DNA from: Cutibacterium acnes
Lineage (GTDB): Bacteria; Actinomycetota; Actinomycetes; Propionibacteriales; Propionibacteriaceae
Reading direction: 5' to 3'
Assembly (NCBI RefSeq): GCF_003030305.1
Contig: NZ_CP023676.1
Coordinates: 1 to 64,000 of the forward strand
DNA: 64,000 bases
The position numbers and the translations under genes are program-made. Positions within the stretch are counted from its first letter, which is position 1. Each line of letters opens with the position of its first letter. Below the pieces are notes generated by a model. That model made no database searches, was not told the origin of the DNA, and saw only the letters and a list, made by a program, of their open reading frames with translations. Shown in pieces: positions 9,489 to 20,105 of the stretch.

Positions 9489-11561
9489 GTGAGCCAGCCC
9501 GAGATGCCCGAGTCCGTGACCGACGGGGACACCCCCGAGGACCTTCTCATTGATGCTACCGATCATCCTGATGGTCTGGACTCAGAGCTTCCCCCGACGG
9601 CCGTCGACGGTTCCTACGATGCCGGTCAAATCACCGTCTTAGAAGGCTTGGAGGCCGTTCGTAAGCGTCCCGGCATGTATATCGGCTCTACTGGGGAGCG
9701 CGGGTTGCATCACTGCGTCTATGAGATTGTCGATAACTCCGTCGACGAGGCGATGGCCGGTTATTGCGACACCATCCAGGTTGAGTTACTCGACGATAAC
9801 TGGTGCCAGGTTACCGATAACGGGCGAGGGATTCCCGTCAAGGAGCACCCCGTCGAACACATCCCTACCGTCACTTTGGTACTGACCAAGCTGCACGCCG
9901 GCGGTAAGTTCGGCAACGGCGGTTACAAGGTCTCCGGTGGTCTACACGGCGTCGGCTCCTCGGTTGTTAATGCTCTAGCGGTCCACTTCATCGTCGAGGT
10001 CCGACGAGACGGCTACCACTGGCGTCAGTCCTTCAGCCTCGGTGAGCCTGACGGTCCGCTGGAGCAGCTTGAGGCACTCGGCCCCGACGATCACGAAGGC
10101 ACCACGGTGCGTTTCCAGCCCTCCGACGAGATCTTCGATGCCATCGTTTTCGACTACCAAACCTTGTCGAACCGTTTCCGTGAAATGGCCTTCCTTAATA
10201 AGGGTCTGCGTATCGTGCTCACCGACCGCCGTGCCGACCACGCTGATGAGGACGGCAACCCGGTTCACGAGGACTTCCTCTATAAGGAGGGGCTTAAGGA
10301 CTACGTCCGATTCCTCACGGGGACCCGCGACGTCATCAACCCCACCATCATCTCCTTGGAGTCCCACCGTCCCGAGGAGGGTATGGGTTTGGAGATTGCG
10401 ATGCAGTGGAACACCTCGTACGCCACCAGCGTCCACACTTTCGCCAACGCCATCAACACCATCGAGGGCGGAGCTCACGAGGAAGGCTTCCGTGCCGCTC
10501 TCACCAATACCGTTAATCGGTGGGGTGAGACTTGGGGACTCATCAAGAAGCGTGAGGATCGCGTTTCCGGTGACGACATCCGCGAGGGCCTGACAGCCGT
10601 CGTCTCCATCAAGCTCACCGAGCCGCAGTTCGAGGGCCAGACAAAGACCAAACTCGGCAACGCCGAGGCCAAATCTTTCGTCCAAAAAGCCCTTAATGAG
10701 AAGCTCTCGGACTGGTTCGAGGAGAATCCCAATGAGGGCAAGAGCATCGTCCGAAAGTCACAAGCCGCTGCCCAGGCTCGCGTAGCCGCTCGCAAGGCCC
10801 GCGATCTGGCCCGTAACCGGAAAGGCCTGCTGGGGTCGACGTCACTGCCCGGCAAACTCAAGGACTGCTCCTCAACCAGCCCGGAAGAGTGCGAGATCTT
10901 CATTGTGGAGGGCGACTCCGCTGGTGGTTCGGCCTCTCAGGGCCGTGATCCACGTATTCAGGCGATCCTGCCGTTGCGAGGAAAGATCCTCAATGTTGAA
11001 AAAGCCCGCCTCGACCGCGCGTTGGGTTCGGAAACTATTGAGTCGATCATTAACGCGTTAGGAACCGGCGTCCACGAGGACTTCGATCTGGACAAACTGC
11101 GTTACCACAAGATCATCCTCATGGCGGACGCCGACGTTGACGGCGCTCATATCCGCACCCTGCTACTGACCCTGCTGTTCCGGTTCATGCGTCCGGTCAT
11201 TGACGCTGGCCACGTCTACCTGGCACAGCCCCCGCTGTTCCGACTGCGGTGGACGAACTCCCCGCACGAGCTCGCCTACTCCGACGAAGAGCGCGACCTG
11301 CTGCGCGAAGACGGTCTGACCCACGGCAAGAAGCTGCCCCAAGTTAACCCGATCCAGCGGTACAAAGGTCTGGGCGAGATGGACGCCGAAGACCTGTGGG
11401 ACACCACCATGGACCCCGACAAGCGTCTGCTGCTCCAGGTGACCCTTGAAGACGCCGCGCTGGCCGACCAGATGTTCTCCATCCTCATGGGTGAGGACGT
11501 CGAACAGCGCCGATCGTTCATTCAGCGCAATGCCAAGGACGTCCGCTTCCTCGACATCTGA
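9489..11561 (+). CDS. gyrB: DNA gyrase subunit B
   Basis: The ATPase subunit of gyrase, which introduces negative supercoils together with GyrA. The GTG at 9489 follows CAGGAG (9473-9478) with 10-nt spacing, giving 690 residues; an in-frame TTG at 9483 is the alternative. The GHKL ATPase motifs are clear ([50 protein letters not shown]). The TOPRIM part has [20 protein letters not shown], and the tail [19 protein letters not shown] is typical. It is followed 41 bp later by gyrA and is probably cotranscribed with it. Confidence 0.98.
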   Translation: MSQPEMPESVTDGDTPEDLLIDATDHPDGLDSELPPTAVDGSYDAGQITVLEGLEAVRKRPGMYIGSTGERGLHHCVYEIVDNSVDEAMAGYCDTIQVELLDDNWCQVTDNGRGIPVKEHPVEHIPTVTLVLTKLHAGGKFGNGGYKVSGGLHGVGSSVVNALAVHFIVEVRRDGYHWRQSFSLGEPDGPLEQLEALGPDDHEGTTVRFQPSDEIFDAIVFDYQTLSNRFREMAFLNKGLRIVLTDRRADHADEDGNPVHEDFLYKEGLKDYVRFLTGTRDVINPTIISLESHRPEEGMGLEIAMQWNTSYATSVHTFANAINTIEGGAHEEGFRAALTNTVNRWGETWGLIKKREDRVSGDDIREGLTAVVSIKLTEPQFEGQTKTKLGNAEAKSFVQKALNEKLSDWFEENPNEGKSIVRKSQAAAQARVAARKARDLARNRKGLLGSTSLPGKLKDCSSTSPEECEIFIVEGDSAGGSASQGRDPRIQAILPLRGKILNVEKARLDRALGSETIESIINALGTGVHEDFDLDKLRYHKIILMADADVDGAHIRTLLLTLLFRFMRPVIDAGHVYLAQPPLFRLRWTNSPHELAYSDEERDLLREDGLTHGKKLPQVNPIQRYKGLGEMDAEDLWDTTMDPDKRLLLQVTLEDAALADQMFSILMGEDVEQRRSFIQRNAKDVRFLDI

Positions 11562-11602
11562 GCACCCATTCCCTCATCCCCTGATTATTCAAAGGACACT
11601 CC

Positions 11603-14278
11603 ATGGCTGACGACGAGAAGCCCGACGAGCAGAACCAGGCCGACCGTCAAGGATTGGTGACCGGCCGTCACGTCGGAATCCAGCCGGTCGAGATTCGTGA
11701 CGAGATCCAGAACGCGTACCTCGACTACGCGATGAGCGTCATCGTCGGGCGTGCCCTGCCCGATGTGCGCGACGGCCTCAAACCGGTACACCGTCGGGTC
11801 ATCTACGCGATGTACGACGGCGGTTACCGCCCCGACCGCGGCTGGAACAAGTGCTCCCGCGTCGTCGGTGACGTCATGGGTAAGTACCACCCTCACGGCG
11901 ACTCGGCCATTTACGACACCTTGGTGCGTCTGGCTCAGCCATGGGCCATGCGATACAAGCTTGTCCAGGGTCAGGGTAACTTCGGGTCCCAGGGCAACGA
12001 CGGTGCGGCTGCCATGCGATACACCGAGTGCAAGATGGCGCCGCTGGCCATGGAGATGGTGCGCGACATCGACCAGGACACTGTCGATTTCCAGCCCAAC
12101 TATGACAACAAGGAGACCGAACCGGTCGTCTTGCCGTCGAGGTTCCCCAACCTGCTTGTCAATGGTTCTTCAGGTATCGCGGTGGGCATGGCCACCAACA
12201 TCCCGACCCATAATCTGCGCGAGGTCAACGAGGCCGTGCAGTGGTCTTTGGCTCACCCCAATGCTTCCCACGAGGAACTGCTCGAGGCGTGCATGGAGCG
12301 CATTAAGGGTCCGGATTTCCCCGGCGGCGCCCTCATTGTGGGTCGGCAGGGCATCGAGGACGCCTACCGCACCGGCCGCGGTTCGGTGACGATGCGTGCC
12401 GTCATCGACATGGAAGAGGACAAGAAGGGACGCCAGTGCCTGGTCGTCACCGAGTTGCCTTATATGTGCAACCCGGACAACCTCGCCACCAAGATCGCCG
12501 ACCTGGTGAACTCCGGTCGCATCAACGGTATCGCCGACATCCGTGACGACTCCTCAGCCCGTACTGGTCAGCGTTTAGTCATCGTCCTCAAGCGTGACGC
12601 TCAGCCGCGTGTCGTCATGAACAACCTGTATAAGCACACGGCTTTGCAGGACACCTTCGGCTGCAACATGCTGGCTCTGGTGGACAACGTGCCGCGCACC
12701 TTGCGTCTGGACCAATTCATCAGCTACTGGATTGACCACCAGATGGAGGTCATCCGCAGGCGTACCGAGTACCGCCTGGCTCAGGCCGAAAAAGACGCCC
12801 ACATCCAGCGGGCTCTCGTCAAGGCCCTCGATATGCTCGACGAGGTCATCGCGCTCATCCGTCGCTCCCCGAACACTGAGGCCGCCAGCACCGGCCTACA
12901 GGAACTGCTTGATATCGACGAGATTCAGGCTCGCGCCATCCTCGATATGCAGTTGCGTCGTCTGGCTGCCCTGGAGCGTCAAAAGATCATCGACCGACTT
13001 GAAGAACTCGAGCGCCTCATCGCTGATTACAAAGCAATTCTGGCTAGCGAGGACCGCCAGCGCGAGATCATCTCTACCGAGCTTGCCGAGATCGTCGATA
13101 AGTATGGTGACGAGCGTCGCACCCGCATTATCGCCGCCGATGGGGACTTTTCCGAGGAAGACTTCATCCCCGACGATGACGTCGTCGTCACCATTACCCG
13201 GGGCGGCTACGCCAAGCGCACCCGCACTGACCTGTACCGGGTCCAGAAACGCGGTGGCAAGGGTGTTCGCGGCGCCAGCCTGCGCGCTGACGACGAGGTG
13301 GCACAGCTATTCACTACCACGAACCACCAGTGGATCCTCTTCTTCACAAATATGGGTCGGGTGTATCGCACCAAGGTATGGCAGCTGCCGGAGGCTGGTC
13401 GTGACGCCAGGGGGGGTCACGTCGCTGGGTTGCTGAGCTTCCTGCCCGACGAGAAGATCGCCCAAGTCATGACCCTACGGTCCTACGACGGCGCCGAGTA
13501 CCTCCTCCTGGCCACTCGTAAGGGTATGGTCAAGAAGACGGCGCTCAAGGCTTATGACTCGTCTCGTCAGGCCGGCGTTATCGCCGTTAATTTCCGTACC
13601 GAGGACGATGAGCTCATCGGCGCCGAGCAGTGCTCCGCCGCTGACGACGTGCTGCTTATCAGCCGTAAGGGGCAAGCGATCCGGTTCTCTGCCGGCGACG
13701 ACCAGCTGCGCCCGATGGGGCGTGCGACTTCGGGCGTTACCGGCATGAAGTTCCGTGGTGATGACGAGTTGCTGTCAATGTCGATCATCCACTCCGACAT
13801 GCCTGAGGATGATCGGTTCGTTTTCACAGCAACCGGTGGCGGCTACGCCAAGCGCACTGCTGTGTCGGAGTACCGTCAGCAGGGGCGTGGGGGAGTCGGC
13901 ATCAAAGCGATGGCCCTCAGTGAGGAGCGCGGCTCCCTGGTTGGTGGCCTGGTGGTCAGCGAGGCTGACGAAATCATCGCGATTAAGACGTCAGGTCAGA
14001 TCACCCGATCGGCCGTGTCTGAGGTGCCCGCCAAGGGACGCTCCACGATGGGGGTCAAGTTCGTCTCCGTACGAGGTGGCGACGCTGTCTCAATCATCGC
14101 TGTCAACCCCGAACATACCGTCGAGGAGGAAGTCGCTGACGAATCAGTGGAAACTGTTGAAGGCGATGCCACGCAGGCCCAATCGGGAGGTGTGGTTCGG
14201 CGAAGCGATACTGTGGACGACGACCGTGCCGTCGATACGGCGGGAAACGACATGAAGCCGGAGGACAACGGTGAGTGA
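11603..14278 (+). CDS. gyrA: DNA gyrase subunit A
   Basis: The breakage-reunion subunit of gyrase, 891 residues. The catalytic tyrosine is Tyr140 in [10 protein letters not shown]. The quinolone-resistance region [18 protein letters not shown] keeps Ser101 and Asp105, the residues usual in fluoroquinolone-susceptible strains. The C-terminal beta-pinwheel with its GyrA box-type repeats follows, and the last 60 residues are an acidic, low-complexity tail. RBS-like AAAGGA at 11591 precedes the ATG. The stop overlaps the next gene's GTG start by 8 bp. Confidence 0.98.
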   Translation: MADDEKPDEQNQADRQGLVTGRHVGIQPVEIRDEIQNAYLDYAMSVIVGRALPDVRDGLKPVHRRVIYAMYDGGYRPDRGWNKCSRVVGDVMGKYHPHGDSAIYDTLVRLAQPWAMRYKLVQGQGNFGSQGNDGAAAMRYTECKMAPLAMEMVRDIDQDTVDFQPNYDNKETEPVVLPSRFPNLLVNGSSGIAVGMATNIPTHNLREVNEAVQWSLAHPNASHEELLEACMERIKGPDFPGGALIVGRQGIEDAYRTGRGSVTMRAVIDMEEDKKGRQCLVVTELPYMCNPDNLATKIADLVNSGRINGIADIRDDSSARTGQRLVIVLKRDAQPRVVMNNLYKHTALQDTFGCNMLALVDNVPRTLRLDQFISYWIDHQMEVIRRRTEYRLAQAEKDAHIQRALVKALDMLDEVIALIRRSPNTEAASTGLQELLDIDEIQARAILDMQLRRLAALERQKIIDRLEELERLIADYKAILASEDRQREIISTELAEIVDKYGDERRTRIIAADGDFSEEDFIPDDDVVVTITRGGYAKRTRTDLYRVQKRGGKGVRGASLRADDEVAQLFTTTNHQWILFFTNMGRVYRTKVWQLPEAGRDARGGHVAGLLSFLPDEKIAQVMTLRSYDGAEYLLLATRKGMVKKTALKAYDSSRQAGVIAVNFRTEDDELIGAEQCSAADDVLLISRKGQAIRFSAGDDQLRPMGRATSGVTGMKFRGDDELLSMSIIHSDMPEDDRFVFTATGGGYAKRTAVSEYRQQGRGGVGIKAMALSEERGSLVGGLVVSEADEIIAIKTSGQITRSAVSEVPAKGRSTMGVKFVSVRGGDAVSIIAVNPEHTVEEEVADESVETVEGDATQAQSGGVVRRSDTVDDDRAVDTAGNDMKPEDNGE

Positions 14279-14903
14279 CGAGAAGAAGGTGACGCATCCC
14301 GGTCCCGACGACCCGGAGGCAATCCACTGGACCGCCGGTGATGCCCGCCGTACCTTCCACGAGGAGGGCGAGGAGCGCCCTGATCCGCGTCAGGAGTCTG
14401 ATCGCAAACGGACGACGGCGTCTACCCCGTTGAGGCGTACTGATTCGCGTGGCGCCCAGGGGGAGAAAGCCCCGAACCAGCAGGAGCCGCATCGTTCGCC
14501 TCAGGCGCATCAGCCGGCACGCGCTCCGAGGCGCACACGTAAGGCTCGGTTGCGCTTGACTCGCGTCGATCCGTGGTCGGTCATGAAGACCTCTCTATTA
14601 TTCGGTGTGGCTGGCGCGGTGATTTTCTTTATCGCGACCTGGATCATTTGGGGCATCATCGGTGCTTCGGGTGCCTTTGATTCCATGAATAAGGTCGTCA
14701 ACGACCTCATCAGTTCACCAAGTTCGACGTCGAAGTTTGAGCTGTCTGACTACGTCAATACTGGGCGTGTATTGGGTTTGACTGCCCTTATCGGCGCCAT
14801 TAATGCGGTGTTGTTTACGGCGATCTCGACCTTGTTTAGCTTCCTCTACAACTTGGCTGCCCAGATTATGGGTGGCTTGGAGGTCACTCTCGCCGAAGAC
14901 TGA
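14271..14903 (+). CDS. DUF3566 membrane protein
   Basis: A 210-residue protein starting at GTG 14271 inside the end of gyrA, with GGAGG at 14260-14264. The first 95 residues are hydrophilic and rich in charged residues, Pro and Gln. The C-terminal half has two hydrophobic helices ([20 protein letters not shown] and the segment around [15 protein letters not shown]), as in DUF3566 proteins, which typically follow gyrA in actinobacteria. The family has no firmly established biochemical role; a link to division or envelope has been suggested from context only. Confidence 0.9.
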   Translation: MSDEKKVTHPGPDDPEAIHWTAGDARRTFHEEGEERPDPRQESDRKRTTASTPLRRTDSRGAQGEKAPNQQEPHRSPQAHQPARAPRRTRKARLRLTRVDPWSVMKTSLLFGVAGAVIFFIATWIIWGIIGASGAFDSMNKVVNDLISSPSSTSKFELSDYVNTGRVLGLTALIGAINAVLFTAISTLFSFLYNLAAQIMGGLEVTLAED

Positions 14904-14933
14904 GTTCGGTGCCCGGAACTGCGCACCGAACTC
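14902..14933 (+). terminator. Perfect 11-bp hairpin ending the gyrBA transcript
   Basis: The arms at 14902-14912 and 14923-14933 are perfect reverse complements around a 10-nt loop. The hairpin overlaps the DUF3566 stop codon. No T run follows. The ldh gene on the other strand ends at 15002, so it may act from both sides. Confidence 0.6.
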
Positions 14934-15001
14934 GTCATCGAGGCCGACGTCACCCTGCTGTATGGGTGGGATGTAACGGGAAATGCCAGGAGTCGCGGCG
15001 C

Positions 15002-15970
15002 TCAGGCTGGACGCACCGACTCATAGACCTCTCGTACCGCCTTGGCCGAGACCAACAGTTTCTCTTGCTCCCACTCGTCCAAGACGATGTTGAGGTGATG
15101 TTCGACCCCGTGGCCACTGACCACCGTTGGCAGCGACAGGGATACCTCACTGTGGAATCCCAGCACCCCGTCGGCTAGCGTGCATACCGGATGGATGGAC
15201 CGTTGGTCGAGCAGCATGGCCCGTGCCAAGCTCACCGCCGCCTTCGAGATACCCGAGGACGTCCAGCCCTTGCCCTCAAGGATATCGAAGGCCGACTGTA
15301 CGACGCTGTTGCCCACCTGGTCGGGGGACAACGGTTGCAGCCCCAGGGCGGTCGTCGCCTCGGCGAGGGTCAGACCACCGATAGAGGCATGCGAGAGGTA
15401 GGGAAATGCTGTCGCCCCGTGCTCTCCCAACATGAAGGCTTGCACCGAGTCGGGACTGACGCCGGCCCAGTCGGCTAGGTGACGGCGCAGTCGGGCTGAG
15501 TCGAGGGCGGTTCCGGTGCCAACGACGAGGTTCGTCGGATAGTCGAACTCGGTTGCCGCGATATGGACGTTAACGTCTAGTGGGTTAGTAATGAGGATGA
15601 TGGGTGCGCTGTGGGTGTATTGGCAGATGTTGCCCATCACCTCGCGGATGACCTTCGAGTTGACTTGGGCCAGCGAGTTACGTGAGTCATGGCCGCCGCC
15701 GTAGCTGTCAGGCAGGACGGAGGGACCAGCGGAGACGATGATGACGTCGGCGCTGCGACATGCGTCATAGTTGGCTGCCGTGATGGTGGTCGTCATGGCG
15801 GGGGCGACGGCGGTGGCCTGGTGGTTGTCGAGAGCTTGGCCGTCACGGACCTTTTTGTCGACATCAATGAGCGATATACGCGAGAAGAGTCCCAAGGCTG
15901 CGGCATTGGTGACGACGTCCGAGCCGACGTGGCCGATCCCGATAACGACGAGGTGCGGTGCAATTGACAT
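15002..15970 (-). CDS. L-lactate / L-2-hydroxyacid dehydrogenase
   Basis: An NAD-dependent enzyme of the LDH/MDH superfamily, reducing pyruvate or another 2-oxo acid. The start at 15970 (MSIAPHLVVIGIG) follows GGAAGGA; an ATG at 15997 would add nine residues. The 322-residue protein has the Rossmann loop GIGHVGSDV, LIDVD, the signature GTGTALDSARLRRHL, and the catalytic His in MLGEHGATAFP. The substrate loop (AGPSVLPDSYGGGHDSRNS) is longer and lacks the usual Gln of true L-LDH. With the tail WEQEKLLVSAK it recalls hydroxyisocaproate dehydrogenases. It lies between gyrA and the ribose genes on the opposite strand. Confidence 0.88.
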   Translation of the reverse strand: MSIAPHLVVIGIGHVGSDVVTNAAALGLFSRISLIDVDKKVRDGQALDNHQATAVAPAMTTTITAANYDACRSADVIIVSAGPSVLPDSYGGGHDSRNSLAQVNSKVIREVMGNICQYTHSAPIILITNPLDVNVHIAATEFDYPTNLVVGTGTALDSARLRRHLADWAGVSPDSVQAFMLGEHGATAFPYLSHASIGGLTLAEATTALGLQPLSPDQVGNSVVQSAFDILEGKGWTSSGISKAAVSLARAMLLDQRSIHPVCTLADGVLGFHSEVSLSLPTVVSGHGVEHHLNIVLDEWEQEKLLVSAKAVREVYESVRPA

Positions 15971-16413
15971 GGGTGTGATCCTTCCGTTGACGTTCATCGT
16001 CTCACGTGGTACACCACCGTCTCTGACAGTGAGACGTGGTGGCGAGCTTGTCTGCTCCTGCTTAGCACGTACTGCAACGAACTGGAACAGAGTTGCAGTA
16101 GCTGGTAATGCGGCGAGTTTAGTGCTTCACGACAGTGTCTGACACGAAGCCGTGACAGTACGTTCCAGTGTGTTTGAGTGCGCATGACGTTGAGGCGGCC
16201 GAGAGCTGCGGTCTCGGTGTGGCAAATGTGTTCGTCGTTGGGTTAGTTGCCACTCCTCATGGCACGACCCTGTGTTGTGTGCAGGATTGCCACAGCTTTG
16301 ATGAGGACATAGTTGATGAGGGACTGGCAGGGATAGCCGGGGACGTGGGGCGGATTCTGTAGTACCCCCTTGACACTCAATGCTGAATGTGGTTCCGTGT
16401 AAATCACACACTC
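15971..16413. other. Divergent intergenic region before the ribose operon
   Basis: About 440 bp with no credible gene between the ldh start and the ribose operator. It must hold the ldh promoter. For the ribose genes, TTGACA at 16370-16375 looks like a -35 element, but no good -10 stands at 17 bp; TGTAAAT at 16398 is 22 bp downstream. Short open frames here on both strands look random. Confidence 0.4.
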
Positions 16414-16429
16414 ATGGAAACGTTTCCAT
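16414..16429. promoter_or_regulatory. LacI-family operator, perfect palindrome
   Basis: ATGGAAACGTTTCCAT is a perfect 16-bp palindrome with the central CG typical of LacI/GalR operators. It lies 59 bp upstream of the regulator start and just downstream of the TTGACA at 16370, a place where bound repressor would block transcription. Inference: autoregulated operator for the adjacent LacI-type protein controlling the ribose operon. Confidence 0.75.
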
Positions 16430-16487
16430 AAGGTGGACATGGGAAAACTCTTCGACACCTCACACTCGACGACGAGAGGAGGGAAAG

Positions 16488-17495
16488 ATGACTCACAAAC
16501 CGACGATCAAGGATGTCGCTCGGTTGGCAGGAGTGTCGCTGGGGACGGCATCGCGAGTTCTTAACGGCAGCTCCGCGACCTCCGAGGCGTCCCGCAGCGC
16601 GGTGCACAACGCAGCCCATGAGTTGGGATATCTGTCGAATGCTCACGCTAGGTCCTTGCGTTCATCCCACAGTGGCGTCATCGGGTTGGTCGTCCCAGAT
16701 ATCCGTAACCCGTATTTTGCTGAGTTGGCGTCGGTCGTTGAAAATGCGTGCCTCGCTTATGGTTGGGCAACTTTGCTGTGCAATGCCGACGAGTCTCCCG
16801 ACCAGTTCAACCGGTACGTCAACACTCTGCGTCGTCAGAGAGTTGACGGGGCGATCGTGACGCCCACTGGCAGCGGCGGGCAGGCCGTCAAAGACTTAGT
16901 TGACGACGGCGTTCAGGTGGTGTGCGTGGACCGTGAAATCACGGGGTCGCCTCTGCCAGCCGTCACCTCTGATCCCTGGAATGGAATGAGACAGGCCGTC
17001 CACCACCTGGTGGATCACGGGCATCGCAGGATCGGTTTCATTACCGGACCACAACAAACTTCAACCGGTCTGGAGCGTTATCAGGCCTATCGTCAACTGT
17101 TGGCTGAACATGGACTGGAGGTTGACGAGGACCTCGTTGTCGAAGGCGACTTTCAGGAGGAGTCAGGACGCATGGGTGCCCGACGACTACTTGACGGTGG
17201 TGCAACTGCCATTTTTGCGTCCGACTCCCTCATGTCGATGGGGGCGCTGCGGACATGCATTGACCAGGGGGTTCGCATCGGTGACGAGATCGACCTGGTC
17301 GGTTTCGACGACCTGCCGGTATTCAGCCTCACCAATCCCGCCCTCACCGTCGTCGCCCAGGATATTGACGCCATGGGGAAGGTCGCCGTCGATCTACTTA
17401 ACCGTGCCATGTCTGGGGAGCCCACCAGCTCCGCCCGCTTGGACACCCACCTCATCGTCAGGGCATCAACTCGAATGGTCAAGGAGAACCAGTGA
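16488..17495 (+). CDS. rbsR: LacI-family regulator of the ribose operon
   Basis: The start at 16488 (MTHKPTIKDVARLAG) follows AGAGGAGGG (16475-16483). The 335-residue protein has the LacI helix-turn-helix at residues 5-25 (TIKDVARLAGVSLGTASRVL) and a periplasmic-binding-protein-like effector domain from about residue 60, ending in VRASTRMVKENQ. It is the first gene of the ribose cluster and overlaps rbsA by GTGA, so it is cotranscribed with its targets. Ribose as effector is inferred from the neighbours. The palindrome at 16414 is its likely operator. Confidence 0.9.
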   Translation: MTHKPTIKDVARLAGVSLGTASRVLNGSSATSEASRSAVHNAAHELGYLSNAHARSLRSSHSGVIGLVVPDIRNPYFAELASVVENACLAYGWATLLCNADESPDQFNRYVNTLRRQRVDGAIVTPTGSGGQAVKDLVDDGVQVVCVDREITGSPLPAVTSDPWNGMRQAVHHLVDHGHRRIGFITGPQQTSTGLERYQAYRQLLAEHGLEVDEDLVVEGDFQEESGRMGARRLLDGGATAIFASDSLMSMGALRTCIDQGVRIGDEIDLVGFDDLPVFSLTNPALTVVAQDIDAMGKVAVDLLNRAMSGEPTSSARLDTHLIVRASTRMVKENQ

Positions 17496-18997
17496 CAACA
17501 GTACTTCGACTCGACCACGTCACTAAGGCTTTCGGACCCGTCAAGGTCATCCAAGACGTATCGGTGGACGTCATTCCTGGCAGGGTGCGCGTCCTGCTCG
17601 GTGAAAACGGAGCCGGAAAGACCACCCTCATCAAGATGATGAGCGGCATTTATCACCCCGACTCTGGTTCGGTTGTCATTGACGACACACCCGTTGAACT
17701 GCCTACTGTTAAGGCTGCCGAAGCTCGGGGTATCGCGACGATCCACCAGGAACTTAATCTCGTTCCGCAGATGTCGGTGGCTGAGAACATCATGCTTGGA
17801 CGCACCCCCAGCCGGGGCGGGCTGGTGAATTGGGGCTTGATGCGGGCTCAGGCCCGTGCTGCGCTGGAGCGGATTGGTTTAGACGTCTCCCCGGACCGCC
17901 TCGTCGGTTCGCTGAGTACTGCCCACCAACAGCTCGTGGAGATCGCGCGAGCTCTGTCGATGGATGCCAGGGTGCTCATCCTTGACGAGCCCACCGCTGC
18001 TCTGACGCGCAAGGAGTCTGGCCAGCTCTTCGAGGTGATGGATGACCTCAAGACTAAGGGCGTGGCGATGGTGTTCATCTCCCATCACCTCGACGAGATT
18101 CCCCGCGTCGGTGACGACGTTTCGGTGTTGCGCGACGGCACTCTCGTAGGGGAGGTACCGGCCCGTACCTCGGAACGTGAGCTGGTCACGATGATGGTCG
18201 GCCGCGACATTGACGACCAGTTCCCGCGCCATCGCGGTGAGGTCGGAGAGGTGTTGCTATCGGTTACGGGACTCAGCCGCGAAAGGGCATTTCAAGATGT
18301 CGGGTTCGACTTGCACGCCGGCGAAGTGTTGGGTCTGGCGGGTCTGGTGGGAGCCGGACGCACCGAGGTGCTGCGCGCCATCGCCGGAGCCGATAAATAC
18401 GACTCAGGCACCGTGCGTGTGCGTGGTAAGGAGCTCCCGAAAGGAAAGATTTCGCGCGCAATCGTCGACGGTATCGGCCATGTGCCGGAGGAACGCAAAT
18501 CGCAGGGATTAGTTCTCGATGCTTCGGTTAACGAGAATCTCGGTTACGCGACCATGAAATCGACCTCGCACGCGGGATTAGTTGATCGCTCTGGGCAACG
18601 TCGACGCGCTCAGAATGTTGCTGAGAAGCTGAGGGTCAGAATGGCTAGCTTGGATCAGCCGGTGCGCAATTTGTCTGGTGGTAATCAGCAGAAGGTTGTT
18701 ATTGGACGCTGGATTCTCGCGGGCTCGTCAATTCTGTTGCTTGATGAGCTAACCAGGGGTGTCGACGTCGGCGCCAAGGTCGAGATCTACCAGCTTATTA
18801 ATGCTGTTACCGATGCCGGGGGCGCCGTCCTCATGGTTTCCAGCGAGCTTCCCGAGGTCATCGGGATGAGTGACCGGATCCTCGTCATGTCCCATGGCCG
18901 AGCGATGGGGATCCTCGACGCCAAGACGGCCACTGAAGACGCTGTCATGGAGCTAGCGGTGGCTTCCGTCGATCCTGTTGATGAAAAAACAGGATGA
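17492..18997 (+). CDS. rbsA: Ribose ABC transporter ATP-binding protein
   Basis: The energy-coupling subunit of a CUT2-type sugar importer: two fused ABC domains in 501 residues. The first has an intact Walker A (GENGAGKTTLIKMM), LSTAHQQLVEIARAL and Walker B VLILDEPTAALT. The second has the degenerate P-loop GLVGAGRTEVLRAI and the signature NLSGGNQQKVVIGRWIL, as in RbsA/MglA. The GTG start at 17492 overlaps the regulator stop. Genes for the permease and binding protein follow. Confidence 0.95.
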   Translation: MTTVLRLDHVTKAFGPVKVIQDVSVDVIPGRVRVLLGENGAGKTTLIKMMSGIYHPDSGSVVIDDTPVELPTVKAAEARGIATIHQELNLVPQMSVAENIMLGRTPSRGGLVNWGLMRAQARAALERIGLDVSPDRLVGSLSTAHQQLVEIARALSMDARVLILDEPTAALTRKESGQLFEVMDDLKTKGVAMVFISHHLDEIPRVGDDVSVLRDGTLVGEVPARTSERELVTMMVGRDIDDQFPRHRGEVGEVLLSVTGLSRERAFQDVGFDLHAGEVLGLAGLVGAGRTEVLRAIAGADKYDSGTVRVRGKELPKGKISRAIVDGIGHVPEERKSQGLVLDASVNENLGYATMKSTSHAGLVDRSGQRRRAQNVAEKLRVRMASLDQPVRNLSGGNQQKVVIGRWILAGSSILLLDELTRGVDVGAKVEIYQLINAVTDAGGAVLMVSSELPEVIGMSDRILVMSHGRAMGILDAKTATEDAVMELAVASVDPVDEKTG

Positions 18998-19079
18998 ATC
19001 CCGTATTCATTCTTAATGTCGAAAAGTACTGAATGTCGTCTTCTCTCGATCGGTGATGATCTGGAAAGGAAAAATCATC

Positions 19080-20057
19080 GTGACTACTACATCAACCGCT
19101 ACTACGCAAAGACCGTCAGTTGGCAGGAAAGTTGGTTCCTGGTCCCTTAATCATGGTGCTCTCGTAGGCCTTATTATTCTCTGTATTGCTCTGTTTATTG
19201 CGACTCCAGTATTCCTCACTGTGCCGAATATCATTAATATCGGAATCCAAGCCGCGGTGGTGGCGATTATGGCCTTCGGTATGACCTTCGTCATCGTTAC
19301 CTCCGGCATTGATTTGTCTGTGGGTTCGGTCGCAGCTCTTTCAGCCATGGTCTCAGCATGGATGTTTTCTAACGCTGGTCTGCCAGGCTGGCTCACCCTT
19401 ATCATCGGCCTGCTAATCGGACTGCTTGCTGGAGCTGTTTCCGGTCTGGCCATCGCCTATGGCAAGTTGCCTGCCTTTATCGCCACGCTGGCCATGATGA
19501 GCGTCGCACGCGGACTAACTCTTGTTATCTCTGGCGGCACCCCCGTCGCCACCTCTGACGCAGTGAACCAGCTGGGTGCTGATGTTGGGCCAATTCCGGT
19601 GCCTGTCATCATGCTCGCCCTAGCCGGTGTGGTGTGCTGGTTCATGCTGTCGCGTACGGTGCTGGGGCGTTCTCTCTATGCCATTGGTGGTAACGAAGAG
19701 GCTGCTCGTCTCTCCGGTATTCCGGTGCGTCGCATCCTCGTCACTGTCTACGCTCTGGCCGGTGTTTTTGCTGGCCTAGCTGGTCTGGTGTTGGCTGGTC
19801 GGCTCTCCTCAGCCCAGCCTCAGGCGGGGTTCGGGTATGAGCTTGATGCCATTGCAGCTGTCGTTATTGGTGGAGCCTCATTGTCAGGAGGTTCTGGAAA
19901 GGCAAGCGGCACTTTTATTGGTGCTGTTTTACTAGCCGTTATTCGTAACGGTCTTAATATTCTTAACGTTACCTCGTTCTGGCAGCAGGTTGTTATCGGC
20001 TGCGTTATCGCGCTGGCTGTCGGATTCGATGTCTTCAGGTCTAAGAAAGAATCCTGA
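19080..20057 (+). CDS. rbsC: Ribose ABC transporter permease
   Basis: The membrane channel subunit of the CUT2 importer. The GTG at 19080 follows GGAAAGGA (19063-19070) and gives 325 residues; an ATG at 19053 would add nine. About eight to ten hydrophobic helices are visible, together with the family segments AFGMTFVIVTSGIDLSVGS near residue 65 and ALAGVFAGLAGLVLAGRL near residue 224. The gap to rbsA is about 80 bp, longer than the other junctions, but no terminator is obvious in it. Confidence 0.94.
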   Translation: MTTTSTATTQRPSVGRKVGSWSLNHGALVGLIILCIALFIATPVFLTVPNIINIGIQAAVVAIMAFGMTFVIVTSGIDLSVGSVAALSAMVSAWMFSNAGLPGWLTLIIGLLIGLLAGAVSGLAIAYGKLPAFIATLAMMSVARGLTLVISGGTPVATSDAVNQLGADVGPIPVPVIMLALAGVVCWFMLSRTVLGRSLYAIGGNEEAARLSGIPVRRILVTVYALAGVFAGLAGLVLAGRLSSAQPQAGFGYELDAIAAVVIGGASLSGGSGKASGTFIGAVLLAVIRNGLNILNVTSFWQQVVIGCVIALAVGFDVFRSKKES

Positions 20058-20105
20058 ATAAGCGCTCATGCACGAACTATTGTGTAACAAGAGAAAGGTA
20101 GAACA

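Noticed and set aside
9975-10685. 236-codon minus-strand frame within gyrB
   Set aside because: Antisense shadow of gyrB caused by high-GC third positions; its sequence has no family resemblance.
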